Shown here one piece after another: positions 37,485 to 50,484 of a stretch of 64,000 bases of DNA. The position numbers and the translations under genes were made by a program. Source of the stretch: Chamaea fasciata. Taxonomy: Eukaryota; Chordata; Aves; Passeriformes; Sylviidae. The stretch's first letter is position 1; every line of letters starts with the position of its first letter. The notes under the pieces are model-generated. The model was not told the DNA's origin. It was given only the letters and a program-made list of their open reading frames with translations, and searched no databases. The stretch lies in NCBI GenBank assembly GCA_029207755.1, contig JARCOQ010000180.1, positions 1 through 64,000 of the forward strand, in the 5' to 3' direction.

Positions 37485-40400
37485 AAGGACACCTAGGGGA
37501 CAGCCAGGGCAACCCAGGGACACCAGGGCCCCCCCAGGGACACCTAGGGGACAGCCAGGGAACCCCACGGACACCCTGTGCACCCCCAAGGACACCTAGG
37601 GGACAGCCAGGCCCCCCCCCCGGGACACCTAGGGGACAGCCAGGCAACCCCAGGGACACCCTGTGCACGCCCAGGGACACCCAGGGCCCCCCCCGGGACA
37701 CCTAGGGGACAGCCAAGGCACCCTAGGGACAGCCAGGGTACCCCCAGGAAAACCGAGGGCACAGCCAGGGCACCCCCAGGGACACCGAGAGGACAGGCAG
37801 GGCACCCCCAGGGACACCTTGGGGACAGCCAGGGCACCCCAGGGACAGCCATGGCACCCCCAGGGACACCTAGGGGACCTCCAGGGCACCCCCAGGGACA
37901 CCCAGGGCACCCCCAGGGCCACCTAGGGGACAGCCAGGGCACCCCAGGGACAGCGAGGGCACCCCCAGGGACACCCAGGGCACCCCCAGGGACACCTAGG
38001 GGACAGCCAGGGCACCCCCAGGGACACCCAGGGCACCCCCAGGGACACCTAGGGGACAGCCAGGGCACCCCCAGGGACACCGAGGGGAGAGGCAGGGCAC
38101 CCCCAGGGACACCTGGGGGACAGCCAGGGCACCCCAAGGGACACCTAGGTGACAGCCAGGGCACCCTAGGGACAGCCAGGGCACCCCCAGGGACACCAAG
38201 GGGACATCCAGGGACACTGACGTGACAGCCAGGGCACCCCCAGAGACCCCTAGGGGACAGCCAGGGCACTCCCAGGGACACTTTGGGCACCCACAGGGAC
38301 ACCTTGGGGACAGCCAGGGCACCCCAGGGACAGCCAGGGTACCCCCAGGGACACCTAGGGGACCTCCAGGGCACCCCCAGGGACACCCAGGGCACCCCCA
38401 GGGCCACCTAGGGGACAGCCAGGGCACCCCAGGGACAGCCAGGGCACCCCCAGGGACACCCAGGGCACCCCCAGGGACACCTAGGGGACAGCCAGGGCAC
38501 CCCAGGGACAGCCAGGGCACCCCCAGGGACACCTAAGGAACACCCTGGGCACCCCCAGGGACACCCAGGGCACCCCCAGGGCCACCTAGGGGACAGCCAG
38601 GGCACCCCAGGGACACCCAGGGCCCCCCCAGGGACACCTAGGGGACAGCCAGGGCACCTCAGGCACACCCAGGGCTCCCCCAGGGACACCTAGGGGACAG
38701 CCAGGGCACCCCCAGTGACACCGAGGTCACCCCCAGGGACACCGAGGGCACAGCCAGGGCACCCTAGGGACAGCCAGGGCACCCCCAGGGACACCTAGGG
38801 GACACCCAGGGCACCCCCAGGGACACCTAAAAGACAGCCAGGGCACTCCCAGGGACACTGACGGGACAGCCAGGGCACCCCCAGGGACACCTAGGGGACA
38901 GCCAGGGTACTCCAGAGACAGCCAGGGCACCCCCAGGGACACCTAGGGGACAGCCAGGGCACCCCAGGGACACCCAGGGCACCCCCAGGGACACCGAGGG
39001 GACAGCCAGGGCACCCTAGGGACAGCCATGGCACCCTAGGGACAGCCAGGGCACCCCCAGAGACACCGAGGGCACAGCCAGGGCACCCTAGGGACAGCCA
39101 GGGCACCCCCAGAGACCCCTAGGGGACAGCCAGGGACCTCCTAGGGACACTCTGGGCACCCCAAGGACACCTTAAGGTCAGCCAGGGCACCCCAGGGACA
39201 CCCAGGGCACCCCCAGGGACACGGAGGGGACAGCTAGGGCACCCCCAGGGACACCTAGGGCAAGGCAGGACACCCCAAGGGACACCTAGGGGAAAGGCAG
39301 GGCACCTCCAGGGACAGCCAGGGTACCCCCAGGGAAACCTAGGGGACAGCCAGGGCACCCCCAGGGACACCGAGGTCACCCCCAGGGACACCTAGGGCAC
39401 CCCCAGAGACACCGAGGGCACAGCCAGGGCACCCTAGGGACAGCCAGGGCACCCCCAGGGACACCTAGGGGACACCCAGGGCACCCCCAGGGACACCTAG
39501 AAGACAGCCAGGGCACTCCCAGGGACACTGACGGGACAGCCAGGGCACCCCCAGGGACACCTAGGGGACAGCCAGGGCACTCCAGAGACAGCCAGGGCAC
39601 CCCCAGGGACACCTAGGGGACAGCCAGGGCACCCCAGGGACACCCAGGGCACCCCCAGGGACACCGAGGGGACAGCCAGGGCACCCTAGGGACAGCCATG
39701 GCACTCTAGGGACAGCCAGGGCACCCCCAGAGACACCGAGGGCACAGCCAGGGCACCCTAGGGACAGCCAGGGCACCCCCAGAGACCCCTAGGGGACAGC
39801 CAGGGACCTCCTAGGGACACTCTGGGCACCCCAAGGACACCTTGGGGTCAGCCAGGGCACCCCAGGGACACCCAGGGCACCCCCAGGGACACGGAGGGGA
39901 CAGCTAGGGCACCCCCAGGGACACCTAGGGGACAGCCAGGGCACTCCAGAGACAGCCAGGGCACCCCCAGGGACACCTAGGGGACAGCCAGGGCACCCCA
40001 GGGACACCCAGGGCACCCCCAGGGACACCGAGGGGACAGCCAGGGCACCCCCAGGGACACGTAGAGGACAGCCATGGCACCCCAGGGACAGCCAGGGCAC
40101 CCCCAGGGACAGCTAGGGGACAGCCAGGGCACCCCCAGGGACACCAAAGGGAAAGCCAGAGCACCCCAAGGACAGCCAGGGCACCCTCAGGGACACCCAG
40201 GGCACCCCCAGGGACACCTACGGGACAGCAAGGGCACCCCCAGGGACACCCTGGCCACCCCCAGGGACACGTAGGGGACAGCCAGGGCACCCCAGGGACA
40301 CCCTGGGCACCCCCAGGGACACCGAGGGGACAGCCAGGGCACCCCAGGGACACCTAGGGGACAGCCAGGGCATCCCCAGGGACACCCAGGGCACACCCAG

Positions 40401-43362
40401 GGACACGTAGGGGACAGCCGGGGCACCCCCAGGGACACCCAGGGCACCCCTCAGGGACACCTAGGAGACAGCCAGGGCACCCTAGGGACAGCCAGGGCAG
40501 CCCCAGGGACACCAAGGGCACAGACAGGGCACCCTAGGGACACCCAGGGGACAGCCAGGGCGTCCCCAGGGAGACCCAGGGCAACCCCAGGGACACCTAG
40601 GGGACAGCCAGGGCACCCCAGGCACACCCACGGCACCCCCAGGGACACCTAGGGGACAGCCAGGGCACCTTGAGGGACACCAGGGCACCCCTAGGGACAC
40701 CTAGGGGACAGCCAGGGCACCCCAGGGACACCCAGGGCACCCCCAGGGACACCTAGGCGACCTCCAGGGACATCTAGGGGACAGCCAGGGCACCCCAGGG
40801 ACAGCCAGGGCACCCCCAGGGACACCTAGGGGACAGCCAGGGCACCCCAGGGACAGCCAGGGCACCCCCAGGGACACCTAGGGGACAGCCAGGGCCCCCC
40901 CAGGGACACCTAGGGGACAGCCAGGGCACCCCAGGGACACCCAGGGCACCCCCAGGGACACCTAGGGGACAGCCAGGGCATCCCGAGGGACAGGGAGGGC
41001 ACCCACAGGGACACCTAGGAGACAGCCAGGGCACGCCAGGGACACCCAGGGCACCCCCAGGGACACCTAGGAGACAGCCAGGGCACGCCAGGGACACCCA
41101 GGGCACCCTCAGGGACCCCTAGGGGAGAGCCAGGGCACCCCAGGGACACCTAGGGCACAGCCAGGGCACCATAGGGACAGCCAGGGCAGCCCAGGGACAC
41201 CTACGGGAAAGCCAGGGCACCCCAGGGCAGCCCAGGGACACCCAGGGTACTCCAGGGACACGTAGGGGACCTCCCGGGCACCCCAGGGACACCCAGGGCC
41301 CCCCCAGGGACACCTACGGGACAGCCAGGGAACGCCAGGGACACCATGGGCACGCCCAGGGACACCTAGGGGACAGGCAGGGCACCCCCAGGGACACTGA
41401 CGGGACAGCCAGGGCACCCCCAGAGACCCCTAGGGGACAGCCAGGGCACTCCCAGGGACACTCTGGGCACCCACAGGGACACCTTGAAGACAGCCAGGGC
41501 ACCTCAGGGACATCCAGGGCACCCCCAGGGACACCTAGGGAACAGCCAGGGCACCCTAGGGACAGCCAGGGCACCACCAGGGACACCGAGGGCACAGCCA
41601 GGGCACCCCCAGGGACACCTAGGGGACAGGCAGGGCACCCCCAGGGACACCTAGGGGACAGCAAGGGCACCCCCAGGGCCACGTAGGGGACCTCCAGGGC
41701 ACCCCCAGGGACACCAAGGGAACAGCCAGGGACACCTAGGGGACAGCCAGGGCACCCCCAGAGACCCCTAGGGGACAGCCAGGGCACTCCTAGGGACACT
41801 CTGGGCACCCCCAGGGACACCTTGGGGACAGCCAGGGCACCCTAGGGACACCCAGGGCACCCCCAGTGACACCTAGGGGAAAGCCAGGGCACCCTAGAGC
41901 AGCCAGGGCACCCCCAGGGACACCTACAGCACCCCAGGGACACCTAGGGGACTGCCAGGGCACCCAAGGGACACGCAGGGAACCCCCAGGAACACCTAGG
42001 GGACAGCCAGGGCACCCCCAGGGACACCTAGGGGACAGCCAGGGCACCCCCAGGGACACGTAGCAAACAGCCAGGGCACCCTAGGGACAGGCAGGGCACC
42101 CCCAGGGACACCTAGGGAACAGCCAGGGCACCCCCAGGGACACGTAGAGGACAGCCAGGGCACCCCAGGGACACCGAGGGGACAGGCAGGGCACCCCAGG
42201 GACACCTAGGGGACAGCCAGGGCACCCTAGGGACAGCCAGGGCACCCCCAGGACACCTAGGGCACAGCCAGGGCACCCTAGGGACAGCCAGGGCACCCCC
42301 AGGACACCTAGGGCACAGCCAGGGCACCCTAGGGACAGCAAGGGCACCACCAGGGACACCGAGGGCATAGCCAGGGCACCCCCAGGGACACCTAGGGGAC
42401 AGGCAGGGCACCCCCAGGGACACCTAGGGGACAGCCAGGGCACCCCCAGGGCCACGTAGGGGACCTCCAGGGCACCCCCAGGGACACCAAGGGAACAGCC
42501 ATAGACACCTAGGGGACAGCCAGGGCACCCCCAGGGCCACCTAGAGCATAGCCAGGGCACCCCAGGGACACCCAGGGCACCCCCAGGGACACCTAGGGGA
42601 CAGCCAGGGTACGCCAGGGACACCCTGGGCACCCCCAGGGACACCCAGGGCCCCCCCAGGGACTCCTAGGGCAAAGCCAGGGCACCCTAGGGACAGCCAG
42701 GGCACCCCCTGGGACACCAAGGGCACAGCCAGGGCACCCTAGTGACGGCCAGGGCACCAGCAGGGACACCGAGGGCACAGCCAGGGCACCCCCAGGGACA
42801 CCTAGGGGACAGGCAGGGCACCCCCAGGGACACCTAGGGGACAGCAAGGGCACCCCCAGGGCCACGTAGGGGACCTCCAGGGCACCCCCAGGGACACCAA
42901 GGGAACAGCCAGGGACACCTAGGGGACAGCCAGGGCACCCCCAGAGACCCCTAGGGGACAGCCAGGGCACTCCTAGGGACACTCTGGGCACCCCCAGGGA
43001 CACCTAGGGGAAAGGCAGGGCACCCCCAGGGACACCTAGGGAACAGCCAGGGCACCCCCAGGGACACGTAGAGGACAGCCAGGGCACCCCAGGGACACCG
43101 AGGGGACAGGCAGGGCACCCCAGGGACACCTAGGGGACAGCCAGGGCACCCTAGGGACAGCCAGGGCACCCCCTGGGCCACCTAGGGAACAGCCAGGGCA
43201 CCCCAGGGACACCCAGGGCACCCCCACGGACACCTAGGGGACAGCCAGGGCACCCCCAGGGACACCAAGAGAACAGCCAGGGCACCCTAGGGACAGCCAG
43301 GTCACCCCCAGGGACACCGAGGGCACAGCCAGGGCACCCCCAGGGACACCTAGGGGACAGGC

Positions 43363-43605
43363 ATGGCACCCCCAGAGACTCCTAGGGGACAGCCAGGGCC
43401 CCCCCAGGGACACCAAGGGCATAGCCAGGGCACCCTAGGGACACCATGGGCACCCCCAGGGACACCTAGGGCACAACCAGGGCACCCTAGGGACAGACAG
43501 GGCAGCCTCAGGGACACCGAGGGCACAGTCAGGGCACCACCAGGGACACCAAGGGGACAGCCAGGGAACTCCAGGGACAGCCAGGGCACCCCCAGGAACA
43601 CCTAA
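43363..43605. repeat. Zone C duplicated block, copy 1 of 4
   Basis: A run of rare units (CACCATGGGCACCCCC, GGGCACAACC, GACAGACAGGGCAGCCTCAGG, CACAGTCAGGGCACCACC, GGGAACTCCAGGGACAGCC). It is identical to 50242-50484, and close versions start near 47400 and 53840. Confidence 0.88.
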
Positions 43606-46600
43606 GGGACACGCTGGGCACCCCCAGGGACACCAAGAGGACCCCCAGGGACACCTAGGGGACAGCCAGGGCACCCCAGGGACAGCGAGGGCTCCCCCAG
43701 GGACACCTAGGGGACAGCCAGGGCAGCCCAGGGACACTCAGGGCACCCCCAGGGAAACCTAGGGGACAGCCAGGGAACCCCAGGGACACGTACAGGACAG
43801 CCAGGGAACCCCACTGACACCCTGTGCACCCCTAGGGACACCCAGGGCCCCCCCAGGGACACCTAGGGGACAGCCAGGGCACCCCAGGGACACCCAGGGC
43901 TACCCCAGGGACACCTAGGGGACCTCCAGGGAACCCCAGTGACACCCTGTGCACCCCCAGGGACACCCAGGGCACCCCCAGGGACACCTAGGGGACAGCC
44001 AGGGCACCCCAGGGACACCCAGGGCACCCCCAGGGACACCTGGGGGACCTCCAGGGAACTCCAGTCACACCCTGTGCACCCCCAGGGACATCCAGGGCAC
44101 CCCCAGGGACACCTACGGGACAGCCAGGGCACGCCAGGGACACCCGGGGCACCCCCAGGGACACCCAGGGCCCCCGCAGGGACACCTAGGGCAAAGCCAG
44201 GGCACCCTAGGGAAAGCCAGGGCACCCCCAGGGACACCAAGGGCACAGCCAGGGCACCCTAGGGACAGCCAGGGCACCCCCAGTACACCTAGGGCACAGC
44301 CAGGGTACCCTAGGGACAGCCAGGGCACCCCCAGGGACACCGAGGGCACAGCCAGGGCACCCCCAGGGACACCTAGGGGACAGGCAGGGCACCCCCAGGG
44401 ACACCTAGGGGACAGCAAGGGCACCCCCAGGGCCACGTAGGGGACCTCCAGGGCACCCCCAGGGACACCAAGGGAACAGCCAGGGACACCTAGGGGACAG
44501 CCAGGGCACCCCCAGGGCCACCCTGAGCATAGCCAGGGCAACCCAGGGACACTCAGGGCACCCCCAGGGACACCTAGGGGACAGCCAGGGCACCCCCAGA
44601 GACCCCTAGGGGACAGCCAGGGCACTCCCAGGGACACTCTGGGCACCCCCAGGGACACCTTGGGGACAGTCAGGGCACCCTAGGGACACCCAGGGCATCC
44701 CCAGGGACACCTAGGGGACAGCCAGGGCACACTAGGGACAGCCAGGGCACCCCCAGGGACACCTAGGGCACCCCAGGGACACCTAGGGGACAGCCAGGGC
44801 ACCCCAGGGACACGCAGGGAACCCCCAGGAACACCTAGGGGACACCCAGGGCACCCCCAGGGACACCTAGGGGACAGCCAGGGCACCCCCAGGGACACCT
44901 AGGGCACCCCAGGGAAACCTAGGGGACAGCCAGGGCACCCTAGGGACAGGCAGGGCACCCCCAGGGACACCTAGGGGACAGCCAGGGCCCCCCCAGGGAC
45001 ACGTAGGGTACAGCCAGTGCACCCCAGGGACACCCAGGGCACCCCCAGGGACACCGAGAGGACAGTCAGGGCACCCTAGGGACAGCCAGGGCACCCCCAG
45101 GGACACCAAAGGGACAGGCAGGGCACCCCCAGGGACACCTAGGGGACAGCCAGGGACCTCCCAGGGACACTCTGGGCACCCCAAGGGACACCTTGGGGTC
45201 AGCCAGGGCACCCCCGGGACACCCAGGGCACCCCCAGGGACACGGAGGGGACAGCCAGGGCACCCCCAGGGACACCTAGGGCAAGGCAGGACACTCCCAG
45301 GGACACCTAGGGGACAGCTAGGGCACCCCCAGGGACACTGACAAGACAGCCAGGGCACCCCAAGGACACTGACGAGACAGCCAGGGCACACCAGGGACAC
45401 CTAGGGGACAGGCAGGGCCCCCCCAGGGACACCCAGGGCACCCCCAGGGACACCTAGGGGACAGCCAGGGCACCCTAGGCACACCCAGGGCAACCCCAGG
45501 GACACCTAGGGGACAGCCAGGGCACACCCAGGGACACCTAGGTGACAGGCATGGAACCCCCAAGGACACCTAAGGGACAGGCAGGGCACCCCCAGGGACA
45601 CCTAGGGGACAGCCAGGGCCCCCCCAAGGACACCTAGGGGAAAGGCAGGGCACCCCCAGGGACACCGAGGGGACAGCCAGGGCACCCCCAGGGACAGCCA
45701 GGGCACCGCCAGGGACACCCAGGGCACCCCCAGGGAAACGTAGGGGACAGCCAGGGCACCCCAGGGACACCCTAGGCACCCCCAGGGACACCGAGGGGAC
45801 AGGCAGGGCACCCCAGGGACACCTAGGGGACAGCCAGGGCACCCTAGGGACAGCCAGGGCACCCCCTGGGCCACCTAGGGAACAGCCAGGGCGCCCCAGG
45901 GACACCCAGGGCACCCCCAGGGACACCTAGGGGACAGGCAGGGCACCCCCAGGGACACCTAGAGGACAGCCAGGGCCCCCCCAGGGACACCCAGGGCACC
46001 CCCAGGGACACCTAGGGGACAGCCAGGGCACCCCAGGCACACCCAGGGCAACCCCAGGGACACCTACGGGACAGCCAGGGCACCCCCAGGGACACCTAGG
46101 GGACAGGCATGGAACCCCCAGGGACACCTAAGGGACAGGCAGGGCACCCCCAGGGACACCGAGGGGACAGCCAGGGCCCCACCAAGGACACCTAGGGGAA
46201 AGGCAGGGCACCCCCAGGGACACCTAGGGGACAGCCAGGGCACCCCCAGGGACACGTAGAGGACAGCCATGGCACCCCAGGGCCAGCCAGGGCACCCCCA
46301 GGGACACCCAGGGAACCCCCAGGGACACCGAGGGGACACGCAGGGCACCCCAGGGACACCTTGGGGACAGCCAGGGCACCCTAGGGACAGCCAGGGCACC
46401 CCCTGGGCCACCTAGGGAACAGCCAGGGCACCCCAGGGACATCTAGGGGACAGCCAGGGCACCCCCAGGAACACCTAGAGGACAGCCAGGGCACCCTAGG
46501 GACAGCCAGGGCACCCCCAGGGACACCTAGGGGACAGCCAGGGCACCCTACGGACAGCGAGGGCACCCCCAGGGACACCTAGGGCACAGCCAGGGCACCC

Positions 46601-46840
46601 TAGGGACAGCCAGGGCACCCCCAGGGACACCAAGGGCACAGCCAGGGCACCCTAGGGACAGCCAGGGCACCCCCAGGGACACCTAGGCAACAGCCAGGGC
46701 ATCCTAGGGACAACCAGGGCACCCCCAGGGACACCGAGGGCACAGCCCGGGCCTCCCCAGGGACACTCAGGGCACCCCCAGGGACACCTAGGGGACAGCC
46801 AGGGCATCCCCAGGGACACACAGGGCACCCCCAGGGACGA

Positions 46841-47133
46841 CTAGAGGACAGCCAGGGCACCCCAGGCACACCCAGGGCACCCCCAGGGACACCTAGGGGA
46901 CAGCCAGGGCACACTAGGGACAGCCAGGGCACCCCCAGGGACAGCTAGGGGACAGCAAGGGCACCCCCAGGGACACCTAAGGGACACCCTGGGCACCCCC
47001 AGGGACACCAAGGGGACACCCAGGGACACCTAGGGGACAGCCAGGGCAACCAAGGGACAGCGAAGGCACCCCCAGGGACACCTAGGGGACAGCCAGGGAA
47101 CCCGAGGGACAGCCAGGGCACCCCCAGGGACAC
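46841..47133. repeat. Zone C duplicated block, 6439-bp offset, copy 1
   Basis: Variant run including CCAGGGACGACTAGAGGACAGCC, GGGACAGCTAGGGGACAGCAAGGG, CACCTAAGGGACACCCTGGG and GGGCAACCAAGGGACAGCGAAGG. It is repeated with very few changes at 53280-53572. Confidence 0.85.
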
Positions 47134-50100
47134 CTAGAGGACAGCCAGGGCACCCCCAGGGACACCTAGGGGACAGGCGGGGCACCCCCAGGGACACCTA
47201 GGGGACAGCCAGGGTACCCGAGGGACAGCCAGGGCACCCCCAGGGACAACTAGGGCACAGCCAGGGCACCCTAGGGACAGCCAGGGCACCCCCAGGGACA
47301 CCTCGGGCACAGCCAGGGCACCCTAGGGACAGCCAGGGCACCCCCAGGGACACCGAGGGCACAGCCAGGGCACCCCCAGGGACACCTAGGGGACAGGCAT
47401 GGCACCCCCAGAGACCCCTAGGGGACAGCCAGGGCCCCCCCAGGGACACCAAGGGCATAGCCAGGGCACCCTAGGGACACCATGGGCACCCCCCAGGGAC
47501 ACCTAGGGCACAACCAGGGCACCCTAGGGACAGACAGGGCAGCCTCAGGTACACCGAGGGCACAGTCAAGGCACCACCAGGGACACCACGGGGACAGCCA
47601 GGGAACTCCAGGGACAGCCAGGGCACCCCTAGGAACACCTAAGGGACACGCTGGGCACCCCCAGGGACACCAAGAGGACCCCCAGGGACACCGAGGGGAC
47701 AGCCAGGGCACCCCAGGGACAGCGAGGGCACCCCCAGGGACACCTAGGGGACAGCCAGGGCAGCCCAGGGACACTCAGGGCACCCCCAGGGAAACCTACG
47801 GGACAGCCAGGGAACCCCAGGGACACGTACGGGACAGCCAGGGAACCCCACTGACACCCTGTGCACCCCCAGGGACATCCAGGGCCCCCACAGGGACACC
47901 TAGGGGACAGCAAGGGAACCCCAGGGACACCCTAGGCACCCCCAGGGACACCTAGGGGACAGCCAGGGCACCCCAGGGACACCCAGGGCACGCCCAGGGA
48001 CACCTAGGGGACAGGCAGGGCACACCCAGGGACACCCAGGGCACCCCCAACGACACCTAGGGGACAGGCAGGGCACACCCAGAGACACCTAGGGGACAGG
48101 CAGGGCACCCCCAGGGACACCGAGGGGAAAGCCAGGGCACTCCCAGGGACATTTAGGGGACAGCCAGGGCACTCCAGGGACACCCAGGGCACCCCCAGGG
48201 ACACCTAGGGGACAGCAAGGGCACCCCCAGGGACACCTAGGGGACAGCCAGGGCACCCCCAGGGACACCTAGAGGACAGGCAGGGCACCCCCAGGGCACC
48301 CCAGGGACACCCAGGTCACCCCCAGGGACACCTAGGGGACAGCCAGGGCACCCCAGGCACACCCAGGGCACCCCCAGGGACACCTAGGGGACAGCCACGG
48401 CACCCTAGGGACAGCCAGGGCACCCCCAGGGACACCGAGGGGACAGGCAGGGCACCCCCAGAGACACTGAGGGCACAGCCAGGGCACCCTAGGGACAGCC
48501 AGGGCACCCCCAGAGACACCGAGGGCACAGCCAGGTTACCCTGGGGACAGCCAGGGCACCCCCAGGGACACCTAGGGGACAGCCAGGGCACCCCAGGTAC
48601 ACCCACGGCACCCCCTGGGACACCAAGAAGACAGGCAGGGCACCCCCAGGGACACCGAGGGGAAAGCCAGGGCACCCCCAGGGACACCTAGGGGAAGGCA
48701 GGACTCCCCCAGAGACACCCAGGGCCCCCCCAGGGACACCTAGGCCACAGCCAGGGCACCCTAGGGACAGCCAGGGCACCCCCAGGGACACCAAGGGCAC
48801 AGCCAGGGCACCCTAGGGACAGCCAGGGCACCCCCAGTACACCTAGAGCACAGCCAGGGCACCCTAGGGACAGCCAGGGCACCCCCAGGGACACCGAGGG
48901 CACAGCCAGGGCAACCCCAGGGACACCTAGGGGACAGGCAGGGCACCCCCAGGGACACCTAGGGGACATCAATGGCACCCCCAGGGCCACGTAGGGGACC
49001 TCCAGGGCACACCCAGGGACACCAAGGGAACAGCCAGGGACACCTAGGGGACAGCCAGGGCACCCCCAGGGCCACCTAGAGCATAGCCAGGGCACCCCAG
49101 GGACACCCAGTGCACCCCCAGGGACACCTAGGGGACAGCCAGGGCACCCCCAGAGACCCCTAGGGGACAGCCAGGGCACTCCCAGGGACACTCTGGGCAC
49201 CCCCAGGGACACCTTGGGGACAGTCAGGGCACCCTAGGGACACCCAGGGCACCCCCAGGGACACCTAGGGGACAGCCAGGGCACACTAGGGACAGCCAGG
49301 GCGCCCCCAGGGACACCTAGGGCACCCCAGGGACACCTAGGGGACAGCCAGGGCACCCCAGGGACACGCAGGGAACCCCCAGGAACACCTAGGGGACAGC
49401 CAGGGCACCCGCAGGGACACCTAGGGGAAAGCCAGGGCACCCCAGGGAGAGCGAGGGCACCCCCAGGGACACCCAGGGCACCCCCAGGGACACCTAGGGG
49501 ACAGCCAGGGCACCCCGAGGGACAGGCAGGGCACCCCCAGGGACACCTAGAGGACAGCCAGGGCCCCCCCAGGGACACCCAGGGCACCCCCAGGGACACC
49601 TAGAAGACAGCCAGGGCACCCCAGGCACACCCAGGGCAACCCCAGGGACACCTAGGGGACAGCCAGGGCACCCCCAGGGACACCTAGGGGACAGGCATGG
49701 AACCCCCAGGGACACCTAAGGGACAGGCAGGGCACTCCCAGGGACACCTAGGGGACAGCCAGGGCCCCCCCAAGGACACCTAGGGGAAAGGCAGGGCACC
49801 CCCAGGGACACCTAGGGAACAGCCAGGGCACCCCCAGGGACACGTAGAGGACAGCCATGGCACCCCAGGGACAGCCAGGGCACCCCCAGGGACACCCAGG
49901 GCACCCCCAGGGACACGTAGGGGACAGCCAGGGCACCCCAGGGACACCGAGGGGACAGGCAGGGCACCCCAGGGACACCTAAGGGACAGCCAGGGCACCC
50001 TAGGGACAGCCAGGGCACCCCCTGGGCCTCCTAGGGAACAGACAGGGCACCCCAGGGACAGCCAGGGCACCCCCTGGGCCTCCTAGGGAACAGCCAGGGC

Positions 50101-50241
50101 ACCCCAGGGACACGTAGGGGAAAGCCAGGGCACCCCAGGGACACCTAGAGAACAGCCAGGGCACCCTAGGGACAGCCAGGGCACCCCCAGGGACACCGAG
50201 GGCACAGCCAGGGCACACCCAGGGACACCTAGGGGACAGGC

Positions 50242-50484
50242 ATGGCACCCCCAGAGACTCCTAGGGGACAGCCAGGGCCCCCCCAGGGACACCAAGGGCA
50301 TAGCCAGGGCACCCTAGGGACACCATGGGCACCCCCAGGGACACCTAGGGCACAACCAGGGCACCCTAGGGACAGACAGGGCAGCCTCAGGGACACCGAG
50401 GGCACAGTCAGGGCACCACCAGGGACACCAAGGGGACAGCCAGGGAACTCCAGGGACAGCCAGGGCACCCCCAGGAACACCTAA
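50242..50484. repeat. Zone C duplicated block, copy 3 of 4
   Basis: Base-for-base partner of 43363-43605 at an offset of 6879. The first visible differences come after 50520 (CCCCCAAGGACACC here, CCCCCAGGGACACC in the partner). This is a young duplication by the standards of this array. Confidence 0.88.

Noticed and set aside
36859..37701. 280-codon minus-strand open frame spanning island 1 as one gene
   Set aside because: Both ends are repeat translation and the middle crosses clear acceptor and donor signals and intron-like sequence. The frame stays open largely by chance, and I call only the 70-nt exon candidate.
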